This document shows positions 42,081-53,295 of a stretch of 64,000 nucleotides of DNA, in pieces. Position 1 is the first letter of the stretch; each line of letters starts with the position of its first letter. The notes beneath the pieces are model-generated. The model had not been told where the DNA came from. It did no database searches and saw only the letters and a program-made list of their open reading frames with translations. A program made the translations under genes and the position numbers. The stretch comes from Symbiodinium natans (taxonomy: Eukaryota; Sar; Dinophyceae; Suessiales; Symbiodiniaceae). The stretch spans positions 1,457,596 to 1,521,595 of the forward strand of contig CAJNDS010002080.1 in NCBI GenBank assembly GCA_905221605.1, in the 5' to 3' direction.

Positions 42081-42999
42081 GATCACTTCCCTCAAAACTA
42101 CACAATGTGGCTCTCGGTCAGGACCGGCGCAAAGGACTTCATCATGAAGAAGACGAAGACCGACCGTAGTCAAGCTGAGGACACTGCCTCCCATTGCATC
42201 ACTTGTTCCTGAGGGTCCGCGTGGACGAGAGGCCTTCTTGGCCGTGCTTGACCTAATTGTGCACATTTAGTATATTCTAGTATCCTGCGTCGGGAGCTGA
42301 ATGCAGGAGAAGATCTTGTCGCACGCCGGGCTGGTTAGCCTCACGGGGGCATTCGAATTGGCGAACTGACCTGGGCTTGCACGCAAATCTTCGCGCTCTA
42401 ACCTAGCTAGCCCTAGGATGTCTGTAAGAATCGGTTGTCTGGCCCATAGCTGTCGAGCCCGTAGTTGCTGTGTGTTCATTGCGTGCGAGCACTCTGGTGG
42501 TTCTAGGCTTGGCTTGGAACCAGATTGTATGGCAGGCTTGACGAGCTGCTCGAAAATGACAAGGTGGCGCGTGCATTGCAATTTCCATCAAGCTCCCGTT
42601 AGAGCTGCGGACTGTTGGGCCGGATGGTGTTTGTAGGTTGGCATAGTTTGGCAGTTTGGTCATGTGCAAGGACAAGGACTTTGGCGACGCGCCGGATGCA
42701 GAAGCGCGGCTCGGCGCAAGTCTGCGTGTCATGCGAGCATGCCGAAGTGCCCGGAATGCTAGATTATCAGAACACTTTGTAAGTGTCTGAATGCGAGCCA
42801 CCAGGAGAATCTATGGCGTGGATGATTCGTTGATGCCAGGCTTGCTGCTCATTGCTCCCTCTAGCATCCCAACATGTTGCAACCCCGAGCTTACAGTTTA
42901 CACCACCAAGCAGTCCATTCTGGATGGAGATGAGAGCGGCAAACAAATAGATTCGTTGACCTAGATGACAGCTGCTCGTCCACACATGACAGGCGGCCA

Positions 43000-43478
43000 A
43001 CCGCCGTCGGAGAACGAACCATGCCCGGTTTCGCTGCCATGCTAAATCTACGTGAGGTGTATTGTAGGTATGAGGACATAGGGACTGATCTCTTCAAACA
43101 CACTGTAAATAGAGAGGGCTTCTTGCATGACGGAAGTTGTTCCGTTTGTTCGGAGCTGTTGCCGAAGGCAACGCTCAACTTAGACCTTGACTCTCTCACG
43201 TGTCAAGCCTAGATGAGGCCTGCATCGATGGCAAGGTTATTGGTGTCACAACTGTGCTGGCGTCAGTTCGAAGAACTTGCCAGCTGGCCGTTTGGACAAG
43301 ATCCCAGCTGGTTGAAGCCATTAATTCCGTGCGTTCATTTCGCGAGTGCAAAATGACCAGAAGACTGAGTGCAGAGATTCCTTGGGGGCATTTCTCCAAG
43401 TTGAAGCACAGACGGTCACTGAGCGGCCGACCTATAGTGTTGCCCACCCAAGGCATAGCGCATGCCTTCGATTTTTAG
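43000..43478 (+). CDS. possible exons of an unknown gene next to the tandem array
   Basis: FAAMLNLREVYCRYEDIGTD continues to LPKATLNLDLDSLTCQA (stop 43210-43212). An overlapping frame, SLDEACIDGKVIGVTTVLAS...QLVEAINSVRSFRECK (~43203-43350), runs on to 43478. Both look protein-like, and neither has a recognised domain or a start that can be defended. Confidence 0.25.
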
Positions 43479-43496
43479 ATAGCTCGTAGAACATGG

Positions 43497-46400
43497 TCAT
43501 CGGGCCAGCATGGACCCGGGGCGAAATCGAGAAGCCAGCTGGGACCAAGAACATGGGTAGCTGGACTGCCGCGGTAGCGAGCTCGACATTTCCGCAATCA
43601 ATCCAAGCACATGCAAAGTTCAATCGATGACACAGCCACGCGCTCTCTAATGCTGAGGTCTACACTCCAGAGCAACAAGCTCGCTTAGGCAACCGCGCTG
43701 CTGTTGCGACAAGTTGCGACATGTTTCAATCGATGAGCAGATATTGCTATAGCGCATGCTAGCGCGCATTGGCTTGGAAATCTGCCAAACAGTCCACAAG
43801 TTTGTCTAAGCGCATTCAGCTGGTTCTTGGAAGAAGGTGTGGACGAGTCGGGCAACAAGGTGGCCGATCTGGCCCAGGTGGGCGCAGCTCTACCGTCTCT
43901 GGTGTCAGTTGTTGCAGCTGGCAAGCACACGTTGCTGGCGCATGCGAGGCTGCAGCTCCTCCTAAGCTATGCGGGGCCATCGGGCCAGCTTGGACCCGGG
44001 GCGAAATCGAAAAACCGGCTGGGACCAAGAACATGGGCAGCTGGACTGCCGCAGCAGCGACCTCGACGTTTCCGCAATGAATCGAACCACTTGCGCAAAT
44101 CAAGCGATGACACAGACAAGATTTCCCCAGATTTCGCCTATCCTGAGGTCTACACTCCAGAGCAACAAGCTCGCTTAGGCGCCCTCGCTGCCACTCTCAC
44201 GGGCCATTTCCACGAGTTGGAGTCTGCAGTAGACGTGCAGATGTTGCCAGAGCGCATGCTAGCGTCTAGAGCGTGTGGTGGCTTGGAAATCTGCCGAACA
44301 TTCCACAAGTTTGTCTAAGTGCATTCAGCTCGCTCTTGGAAGAAGGTGTGGACGAGTCGGGCAACAAGGTTCCCGATCTGGCCAAGGCGGGCGTAGCTCT
44401 ACCGTCTCTTGTGTCAGTTGTTGTAGCTGGCAAGCGCACGTTGCTGGCGCATGCGAGGCTGCAGCTCCTCCGCAGCTGCCGAAGCTCGGGGCCATATGCG
44501 GGGCCATCGGGCCAGCTTGGACCCGGGGCGAAATCGAAAAACCGGCTGGGACCAAGAACATGGGCAGCTGGACTGCCGCAGCAGCGACCTCGACGTTTCC
44601 GCAATGAATCGAACCACTTGCGCAAATCAAGCGATGACACAGACAAGATTTCCCCATATTTCCCCTATCCTGAGGTCTACACTCCAGAGCAACAAGCTCG
44701 CTTAGGCGCCCTCGCTGCCACTCTCAGGGGCCATTTCCACGAGTTGTGGTCTGCAGTACTCGTGCAGATGTTGCTGTTGCACATGCTAGCGTGTATTGGC
44801 TTGGAATCTGCCGCACATTCCACAAGTTTGTCTAAGTGCATTCAGCTGGCTCTTGCAAGAAGGTGTGGACGAGTCGGGCAACAAGGTTCCCGATCTGGCC
44901 GAGGTGGGCGCAGCTCTACCGTCTCTTGTGTCAGTTGTTGCAGCTGGCAAGCACACGTTGCTGGTGCATGCGAGGCTGCAGCTCCTCCTAAGCTATGCGG
45001 GGCCATCGGGCCAGCTTGGACCCGGGGCGAAATCGAAAAACCGGCTGGGACCAAGAACATGGGCAGCTGGACTGCCGCAGCAGCGACCTCGACATTTCCG
45101 CAATGAATCGAAGCTCTTGCACAAATCAAGCGATGACACAGACCCGATCTCCCCTATCCTGAGGTTTACACTCCAGAGCAACAAGCTCGCTTAGGCGCCC
45201 TCGCTTCCACTTTCCCCATTTCCACACACAATTGGAATGCACATGTTGCTCTTGATGCGAGCGTGTGTTGGCTTGGAAAACCGCCGTCCATGCTAAACAC
45301 CCGCCTTTTGCCAGTAGAGTAAGGCTAGCGCAAGTGGGTGCAAAGGCGGGCGCAAGGGCTAGTGCAGCGACAGTGTCTTTTCTGCGGAGAAACAAGGGTT
45401 TTGCTTTGTGGCTTTAGAGTTTAGTCTGTCAGCTGGGCGTGGCGCGCCCAAGGGTGGCGCAAGGGACGCGCAAGGCTGGCGCAAGACAGCATGGCCGATG
45501 TGGAGTCATGAGCCTTAGTAGAGGATCTTCGGAGGTGGGCAGCCAGAGGTTTCCCATGAAGCAGGAAGATAAAACATGGAAAGCTCCGCTAGGGACAGCT
45601 TTGACAGCCGTCCAAGCCCGGGATGTGTAGAGCAAGGTTTGTGATTTGAGGGCCCTACCAAGTTTTGTAATTGGCGTGTGCTTGCTGGCATGGCCAAACA
45701 CTAACACAGCGCAAGGCTGCGCAAGGCGGCGCAAGGGCAAGGTGCAAGGGAAACCTACGGCTTTAGGCTTAAACACAAGAGTTTAGAACAACATCCCCTT
45801 CCACGACAAGTTCGTCTAAGTGCATTCAGCTGGCTCTTGGAAGAAGGTGTGGACGAGTCTGGCAAGAAGGTGGCCGATCTGGCCAAGGTGCGCGCAGCTC
45901 TACCGTCGCTTGCGTCAGTTGTTGCAGCTGGCAAGCACACGTTGCTGGCGCATGCGAGGCTGCAGCTCCTCCTAAGCTATGCGGGGCCATCGGGCCAGCT
46001 TGGACCCGGGGCGAAATCGAAAAACCGGCTGGGACCAAGAACATGGGCAGCTGGACTGCCGCAGCAGCGACCTCGACATTTCCGCAATGAATCGAAGCTC
46101 TTGCACAAATCAAGCGATGACACAGACCCGATCTCCCCTATCCTGAGGTTTACACTCCAGAGCAACAAGCTCGCTTAGGCGCCCTCGCTTCCACTTTTCC
46201 CATTTCCACATAGAATCGGGGTCCGCAGTAGGCGTCCAGATGTTGCTAGCGCCTGCTACATTGGCTTGGAAATCTGCCGATTATTCAACAAGGTTCGTCT
46301 AAGTCCATTCAGCTGGCTCTTGGACGAAGGTGTGGACGAGTTTGGCAAGAAAGTGGCCGATCCGGCCAAGGTGCGCGCAGCTCTACCGTCTCTTGTGTCA

Positions 46401-47080
46401 GTTGTTGCAGCTGGCATGTGCATGTTGCCGGCACATCCGAGGCTGCAGCTCCTCCGAAGCTCGGGGCCACACTCGGGTCCATTGGGCCAGCTTGGACCCG
46501 GGGCGAAATCGAAAAGCCGGCTGGGACCAAGACCATGGACACCTTCGCAGGTAGCTGGACTGCTGCAGCAGCGACCTCGACATTTCCGCAACGGATCGAA
46601 GCTCTTGCATAGAACAACCGATGACACGTGATGACACAGACGCGCTCTCCCTAATCCAAAGGTCTACACTCCAGAGCAACAAGCTCGCTTAGGCACACGC
46701 GCTCCAGTGATGGAGTCTGCGGTAGTTAGGGTGTGCCATTGCGGCTACCGTATGCCAGCATGCACTGGCTTGGAGAACTGCTGAACATTCAACAAGTTCG
46801 TCTAAGTGCATTCAGCTGGCGCTTGGAAGAAGGTGTGGACGAGTCGGGCAACAAGGTTCCCGATCTGGCCAAGGCGCGCGCAACTCTACCGTCTCTTGTG
46901 TCAGTTGTTGCAACTGGCAAGCGCACGTTGCTGGCGCATGCGAGGCTGCAGCTCCTCCTAAGCTATGCGGGGCCATCGGGCCAGCTTGGACCCGGGGCGA
47001 AATCGAAAAACCGGCTGGTACCAAGAACATGGGCAGCTGGACTGCCGCAGCAGCGACCTCAGTTTGCAGACTTCCGACCT
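43497..47080 (+). repeat. tandem array of ~0.5-kb units with coding-like content
   Basis: One partial and six fuller units. The phrase TTGGAAGAAGGTGTGGACGA or a variant recurs near 43828, 44336, 44854, 45837, 46321 and 46822. Spacing is about 485-520 bp except across 44854-45837, where foreign sequence is inserted. Each unit can be read as LEEGVDESGNKVADLAKV...AALPSLVSVVAAGK, followed by a Gly/Pro/Arg stretch, and most contain EVYTPEQQARLGALAATL. The two readings lie in different frames, as if separate exons. A diverged copy of both follows at 47349-47535. Likely repeated exons of one host gene or decayed gene copies; no family recognised. Confidence 0.8.
45289..45795. mobile_element. ~507-bp insertion within one array unit
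   Basis: The unit is continuous up to CTTGGAAAACCGCCG (45274-45288) and resumes at TTCCACGACAAGTTCGTC (45796); the other units have only a few bases between. The inserted DNA is unrelated to the array and contains many GCGCAAGG-type octamers (near 45316, 45352, 45438, 45467 and 45706-45737). No terminal inverted repeats or coding capacity were seen, so the class of element is unknown. Confidence 0.45.
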
Positions 47081-47348
47081 GTAAGCTATGAGTGTACACA
47101 CACGCCCGCCATGGCTCCAAATGGTGCTTGCTTGTGGTACCTTTGACACACTGAGCTTGCCAGAGAGAGGCGAAGCTGTTGAGAGAGAAAACTCCCCTAC
47201 TTTATAGAAAATGCTTATTGCAAAGGCAGCAGTGACAGTTTGCATTGTCTGATGTGAACTCAACTGACGGCGATGCAACGATGGGGAGAGCTGCATTCGT
47301 GCAAGGAAACACTGAACAAGAGTGCTGCACCATGCAAGACCTCCAACT

Positions 47349-47535
47349 TAAGGTGTACACAGAAGAGCAGCAAGCTCGCTTAGGCGGTGTCGGGAATGTG
47401 GTGGGGGCACACATCTTGTAGCAGAGAAGCAAAAGGAAGCATCGCGCAAGCAATGTGGAAGCAGGTGTTGACGAAGAGGGAAAACCGGTCGCGAAGAAAG
47501 CCAAGGCCATATTCCCATCACTTAAGAAATGGCAG
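47349..47535 (+). CDS. diverged copy of the array exons
   Basis: VYTEEQQARLGGVGNV (from ~47352) and VEAGVDEEGKPVAKKAKAIF (from ~47454) match the two coding-like phrases of the repeat units, with amino-acid changes but the same spacing and order. Retention of protein-level similarity after divergence suggests that these phrases are, or were, coding exons. Function unknown. Confidence 0.4.
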
Positions 47536-47917
47536 ACCTGTGACGAAGCAGGCGTCGTCGCCTGCAGATACTCCTCTGCTGCGCTCTCATCTACCGGCTG
47601 TTTATACACGAATTGTTCACTGGCTAACCCCGCTTTGCTTGCACGAACCTTCGCCTGCTCCAGGTCTCCAGAGTGGCTCGGCATATTTCCCCTCCAGTGG
47701 GTGTTTGGGCTTGTGACTGAAGTGCAGTCTGAGGCAATTTCTATTCACTTGCGCTGGCACTGCAGGTACATCGCTGCTTTGATGATGTCCGACAAGCTCT
47801 TCGCTGACCTGTGCAAGTCCCGCCCTCGACATTCAGCACCGCCTCGCACAGGTTTCGGGCTAACTAAGAGTTTGTGCTGGAACCTGCGCAGCTCTCCGCT
47901 GGCCAACAAGGAAACAT

Positions 47918-47962
47918 TTTCGCAAGTACGACACGAACAAAGACGGACTCATGGAGCTGCGA
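47918..47962 (+). CDS. possible EF-hand exon
   Basis: Reads FRKYDTNKDGLMELR, a helix end plus residues 1-11 of an EF-hand loop (D-x-N-x-D-G). A GC donor follows at 47963, which would put the twelfth residue in the next exon. The preceding AG is at about 47909-47910. The link to the exons at 47349-47535 is not established. Confidence 0.35.
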
Positions 47963-48139
47963 GCTCGGTTATTATGAAGCTCTCCCTGTTTGCATCAAAT
48001 CGTGGCCGTTCGGTTCGAGATCGTGGGGATTGCTTGGGGGGAGGGAGGAGGCGGGTGCCTTTCAGAAGTGCAATGCCTGGGAATGCCTTTTTCCAGGGAC
48101 ATCTTAGAGACAAAAGTCTGGAAGGGGAGTCCAGATAAT

Positions 48140-50480
48140 CTGATTCCAGGGTAAAGGGCGGGTAAAAATAAAAGACCATGCTTCCCAGGGCTCTCTCCTG
48201 TGGCCGAATTCTTTCACGTTGCCGTACAGTATCCACGTCCTGGTTGGGGGAGGTTGACCCCATTCCCTTTCGAGGAGCGAAGCAATGCTTACATATGCCA
48301 AAACAGGCTCGATGATGCTCACCATTTCAAACGACCCTAGGGAAAGCCACATGGAAATACCCCCCTCGCAGATGCATTAAGGACCCCTTAGGTCTTGGGG
48401 AGGGGGACCGGCTCAAGACCCCGTAAGGACTGCTGAGACCATTCCTCCGAGCCTGGGGCACCACATTGACGACCTTCAGGGGACTTCACTCCTCTAAAAG
48501 ACCGAGCGGAAAAAGTGGCCCAGCCCCAAAAACAGGACCGTATTTGCTTGGAGTCCTCGTATGAAGCAACTGCCAAAGTGTACGTCGCCAAAAAAAGTGC
48601 GTTCTCCTCATCCCTTGGAGTGGCTTCGGCTCAAAAGGCCACGGGCTCCAAAGTATTGAGGGTCCTCGTCGACAGGCGGAAGATCAAAAGACATCTCGGA
48701 AGGATCCTTCTTTTCAACCTTAAGCACATACGTTCGAACATCGCAATCGTGCAGCGTTTGCAGGTTCACCCACGCGTTTGCAAAGTTTGTGCGAGTAGGC
48801 AGTCTGCGCACCCATAAGGCTGGACGAGACCACGAAACTCTGCCAGGACTTGCATAACAGCTTCAAGCTCAGAAGCAACGTGCATCAAATCTGCTTGAGC
48901 GAGACCTCCTGCTTATATTCCAGACACGTGACAGGCATGGGGCTGCCCGTTGATGAAGAGAGCATCAAGGTTCGACGTCGACGGTTTCTGCATCTTCTGT
49001 CAAGTGCTTCGGCCAAGTTCGACCAGGCAGCCACTGAGTCCACCAAGCAGTTTGCTGAAGGTGCGATGCTCGAGTTGTTCTTTCCTTCTGGCTTTGACTT
49101 CACGAACAGGAGAAGACAAGAGCACTCTTTCTGAGGAGGCACCAAACCTAAGATGGCGTGCAGAAAATTTGTGGGCGTTCTTGCCTGGCAGCAGCGGCGA
49201 GGAGTTCGCGCGCTGGTTCCGGGAACTCTTGAAGGTTCAACTCTTCCCAAATGTTGACATCACGTACTTTCTTCTGTCAGCATGCGCAGCCGGCTCCAGC
49301 CAGGAGAGCATCGGCAAACACGTGGAGAAGCAGGTCCCATTGTCAGTTCCTTACGCCGTACACCCATACGCCCAAGACACACGAGCATTCGTCGACGGGC
49401 CTTTGTGGGAAGCTACAAATTAAAACAACAAGGAGGGACGCTCAGGACAGGAATATGCTTTCGCGAAAGTGCTGCAATAGCACCCCGAAAAGAGCGTTAT
49501 TGCCGGCAGGTTTTTTCGGCTCAGGTTCTTGGCAGACTGCCTGAGTGGCTCGGCACGAGTGTGCTGTTTCGGTATTTCGTGGCGTGCAATGTCTCTTGGG
49601 CATGTTTGGTGTTTCCCATCCTGCCCACATCCTTTTCGTTAGTCGCCGCGAGCTTGAAAGGAACAGTTAGCAAGTCAGAAATGCTGAGAGCTAAGATCCA
49701 CAATCCCCGAACCATATGGGATCTCCACGCTGCGGTTTTGCATATGCTCGTGTGAGGGGGGGGTTCTTCTCGCTCGATTGCCCATACAGAGGGTTTGTTT
49801 GACGTCTGAACAACAAGTTAACCCAGGTGATGCACAGGAGCTGCCGCTGGTCACATGTCGCATGAGTTCTCCAAAAGTAGCCGTGAAGAAGGTCATTTCC
49901 CGATTAAGGAATTGGATCAACACCCGACGCCTTTGTCTCTGAAAGCTTGTGTGGGACTGTGTGACCAAGGCCAAAGATGGAGATGCTCACCGTGAAGGCC
50001 GGGGCCCCGTTTGAGCGCACCCTTGAGCGCGGAGTGATCATCCAATATCTGATTGAAATCCTACAAGTCGTGTGTTTCGGCTTCTGAGGTGAAGTCCCTG
50101 GGCGGCACGGAGAAGGAGGTCGAGGCTGGGATGCGAATTAGTATGAAGCCTCAAGGCAGCTGCATTTGATTTAAGCTCGGTTGCTGCGTGTTGACTGTGC
50201 AGGGATTGTTGTCAGGTCCCTAAACAAGGTTTGAGTCAAGAGGAGGGGTAGGGGTTCGGGGGTTGGGGCAGGGGGTTTGCCTTGAAGTTGGCCTTGTAGC
50301 GCAGGTGGGGGTTTACGAAAATACGGGACCCCTAATATAAAACCCCAACCTTTAGGATCCCCTTAGAATAAGGACCCCCAATACGGTACCCCTAATATCG
50401 TAAACCCCCAAGTCCGGTGCTGCTTCACAGTTTCAAAGCGAAGCTCCGAAGCTTTGATTTGTGGAAGGGTTTACAGTTTA
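48140..50480. other. mostly unassigned; coding-like stretch 48950-49423
   Basis: 48945-49075 reads DEESIKVRRRRFLHLLSSAS...STKQFAEGAMLELFFP. 49115-49423 reads LSEEAPNLRWRAENLWAFLP...EFARWFRELLKVQLFP and ends in TAA. They could be two exons of one gene. No family recognised. The rest shows nothing. Confidence 0.28.
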
Positions 50481-50481
50481 G

Positions 50482-50503
50482 GTTAGGGTTTAGGGTTTAG
50501 GGT
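50482..50503 (+). repeat. short TTTAGGG array
   Basis: About three heptamers. Confidence 0.8.
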
Positions 50504-50512
50504 GAGAAGCCG

Positions 50513-50939
50513 TGTGCCGGAGGTCCCAGCCGACTGCACCGTGTCGATGCTGGCAGAAGCTGCAGCCGCGGAGCTGGATCTGCCCTATGCGCAAACGAAG
50601 ATCTCCGTCAACGGAGAGGCTCCCAATAAAACGAACCCAACTTTAGGGTTTAGGGTTATAGGGTTTAGGGTTTAGGGTTTAGGGTTTGCAGCAGAGAGCG
50701 TGCTGAGTACTGACCGACGAGCTTTTTGGGGAGAGGTGGTGCCGGACTCCGCATTGCCTGCTGCCCAGCTCTTTCACAAAAAGCACGTTTTACAAGAATG
50801 GCGCAGTTTCACTGAGCTGTCGATACCCCGACTCAGGCTCTCCAGCTTAGAGCTGGGTTCGGACCCCGAAGTGACCGCGGTGGTCATGGACACCATCAAG
50901 GCGCCCACCACGCAGCCTCTTATGACTCTTCTGCCGTAG
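50513..50939 (+). CDS. possible exons separated by a telomere-like array, family unknown
   Basis: 50513-50640 reads VPEVPADCTVSMLAEAAAAE, then LPYAQTKISVNGEAP, loosely like a ubiquitin-type strand-helix-strand. 50698-50939 reads LSTDRRAFWGEVVPDSALPA...LHKKH-like text ending TTQPLMTLLP and TAG. A TTTAGGG array separates them. Nothing beyond composition supports the call. Confidence 0.22.
50642..50688 (+). repeat. TTTAGGG array
   Basis: Six to seven heptamers with one TTATAGGG slip, between two coding-like stretches. Confidence 0.9.
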
Positions 50940-52259
50940 TTTCCATAGCCAGTGCTTCCCAGTTCATCTCCAATGCATATGATCTCTAGGTCCGACGACA
51001 TGTGTACAACATGCCTGGGGCTCACAGAAGCGGTTGTGCCAGGAGTGCTGTCGCTTGTGGCTGCTATGGAATGTACTGTTTTGGAGCGCACTGAGCCCAT
51101 GCATGCCCATGTGTTTCTGCAAGAGGCGGTTAAGGAATATCTTGATTTGGCTCAGGCGTGGAGGTGGTCCAGAGAGACGCGGCTACGCACTGCTTGCCAC
51201 AGATGAGGCGGGCTCCTCTTCGTCCATGAAGGTCTCGCAGAATGCGCCACACCATGCAGGTTGAGTTACCCCCAAGAGCAAAGCTAGCGGATCACTTGGA
51301 CAAGCTGGCCCCAGACACAGTGGGACTTGCACAGGTCGCCCTGGTCTGCATGAGTTTGTCATAGTTTGTATGAGGTCCCACAGGAAGGATATTCGCACAG
51401 ACGGCCAGAGGAGTTCGACTTGAAGGCCTGAAGCCTAACGCGGCAGTGCAACTGCAGGGATGGACGACTCGTGGGAGACGGCATGCTTGAAGATGTGCTT
51501 GCTTTTTAAGGCTTTTCAAGCCACTCCCAGTTCGCAAGTGCCCAAGAAATGGCAAGGCGGAATGAACGAGGCCAGCCATGAAGCTTGCACTAAGGTATAG
51601 TAATGTATAGTAGGGTTCTGCGTTACGTTGACTCATCTTATACCAGGTGGATGTGGATCTCGACGCCACTGCTGAACAAGTCTTCGGGGTTGACGGACAC
51701 GCCGCGTGCACAGAGCGGTAAGGCAAGCGGCATCAGTAAGACAGAAATGCCAGGAAGTAGACTGCGAGCTCATTGCAAGTTCAACCCAGTCGGAGGGTTC
51801 TTTAAACAGAAGAAGACGAATGTCTGGCACATGCTCTCGATGGCTGAGGTCGAGCTTTCGGTGCTGGTGCCCATGCGAGGGCTTGACTAGCTCTCTGATT
51901 GAGCTCTGGCGGTGGTAGTACAGCAAAAGTATGACCAAGTGCCGCACACAGCATCCACTTCATACTCCCAGCCCTGGAAAGTTTTGGCATTGCTAAGGTC
52001 TCATAATGTATTCGCGTTGCAGGAGGGCTACGTAGCAGCTCCAGATTGGTTCCAGCATCTGAACCCGCAGTGTGCGCAGATGATGGAAAAACCTGCAGGG
52101 GTGCTGTGCGAGCTTATGCCATGACAGCGTCTGCTTCGCCCATCTTCGCCCGCGTGTGCGTTAGATGCCGCGCTGATTTCGACGAAGCGTGGAGCTCAAG
52201 GGGCACTAGACACATAGACCTTGCATATGTAAAATCGGCCCCATTAGGCCGCGAGGCCG
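50940..52259. other. mostly unassigned; short coding-like stretches
   Basis: After an AG, 51648-51718 reads VDVDLDATAEQVFGVDGHAA. 51100-51175 reads MHAHVFLQEAVKEYLDLAQA. No family or consistent gene structure was found. Confidence 0.28.
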
Positions 52260-52742
52260 ATGCTCATGTTGTGGAGAGCCTCAGCAGCTGGGCGATGTGT
52301 GGCAGCGGCCCAAAGATCGGTGAACTCTCGCGCATTCTCTTCTCGAGCGCTGATACCGGTCACTGAAGTCCGCAAGGGCATGTATATAAAGATCGAGGAC
52401 AAGTACGGTGAGGTGAAGGTGTTTCATCCTCACAAGCAGGGCCGAGGAGCCGCATCTTATAACGTGACCTACGACGAGCTAGACACGGGCAAGGAGCGGC
52501 TGCACAAATTCACAGCATCGTCCAAGGTCACGAGGATAGAGCCGGACAGGGAAGAGTGCCAAGTTCTGTATACAAAAGGATCTGGAAAAGAAGAGAAAAT
52601 CGTGGTACTTGCGGATGCTGAGTACAACGAGGTGGAGGTTCCTCTTGCATACTTCCAGGGCCACTCCAGCGTGCCAGATGGTGCGACAGCTACACTCTAC
52701 AAGGATGACAACGACATCATCAAAATCGTCTTGAAGTCCTAG
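52260..52742 (+). CDS. organelle-targeted elongation factor P-like protein
   Basis: 160 residues in one exon, ATG to TAG. Residues 1-30 (MLMLWRASAAGRCVAAAQRS, then VNSRAFSSRAL) are Arg/Ala/Ser-rich without acidic residues, as in mitochondrial presequences. Residues 34-92 match EF-P domain I (VRKGMYIKIEDKYGEVKVFH), with the loop HKQGRGAASYNV and TGKERLHKF. Residues 95-160 match the OB domain II. Family knowledge: EF-P relieves ribosome stalling at polyproline, using a modified Lys or Arg at the loop tip, and R62 sits there. The third domain of bacterial EF-P (~60 residues) is missing or lies in unseen exons. Both ATGs at 52260 and 52266 are in frame; the first is chosen because it gives the longer presequence. 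Confidence 0.82.
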   Translation: MLMLWRASAAGRCVAAAQRSVNSRAFSSRALIPVTEVRKGMYIKIEDKYGEVKVFHPHKQGRGAASYNVTYDELDTGKERLHKFTASSKVTRIEPDREECQVLYTKGSGKEEKIVVLADAEYNEVEVPLAYFQGHSSVPDGATATLYKDDNDIIKIVLKS

Positions 52743-53285
52743 GGCCCGAGGCGGTGTGAGGCCCCAACAATTTTCAGCAGTTGCACCGACTACCCACATG
52801 GGGGCAGCGGCTGGTCCAAAACCATGCTGGCGCCACTGCGGGATGGTTGTTGTGAGCGGTGAAGTATGGTGAAGTGCTTGTCTTGCATGTTGCATGCAGC
52901 GTGGCGGGATTCCGGGATGGGCTTGGAGAGTGTCTTTTCCTACGCATGACTCATGCGCTTTTCTTCCTGTCTTAGCTTCGAGCACGGAGAAATGACACTG
53001 ATGGAAAGCAGCAGCGCAGGTGGGTGAGGTCCCCCGAAGTCAGCCACAGCCTAACGCCATGGCTGGAATGGTCCCGGAAGCTCGAAGCGAGGATGCAGGA
53101 CACCCTTAACACCAACAAAAGAAAAGCGAGAAGACTTCAGATTCCCATGATGCCACGCAGGCCTCTTCCCGAAGTTGTTCGAGCTCATTGACTCAGGAAG
53201 CCAGGCGTGGAGGGTCGAGTGAACACACAAGAAGTAGGGACCTGCGTCTGCGCTTCGGAAAAGTCATTTAAGTTTCGCACTCCTG
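52743..53285. other. intergenic, no feature seen
   Basis: Between the EF-P-like stop and the first ankyrin exon. No coding pattern or repeat recognised. Confidence 0.4.
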
Positions 53286-53295
53286 CCAGGCTTCT

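Noticed and set aside
43497-47080. Repeat array as CRISPR
   Set aside because: Units are ~500 bp with coding-like content, not short repeats with unique spacers, and the genome is eukaryotic.
51135-51156. Relict spliced leader (GATTTGGCTCAGG resembles the dinoflagellate leader end)
   Set aside because: Only a partial match, lacking the 5' half, and it lies within a coding-like stretch.
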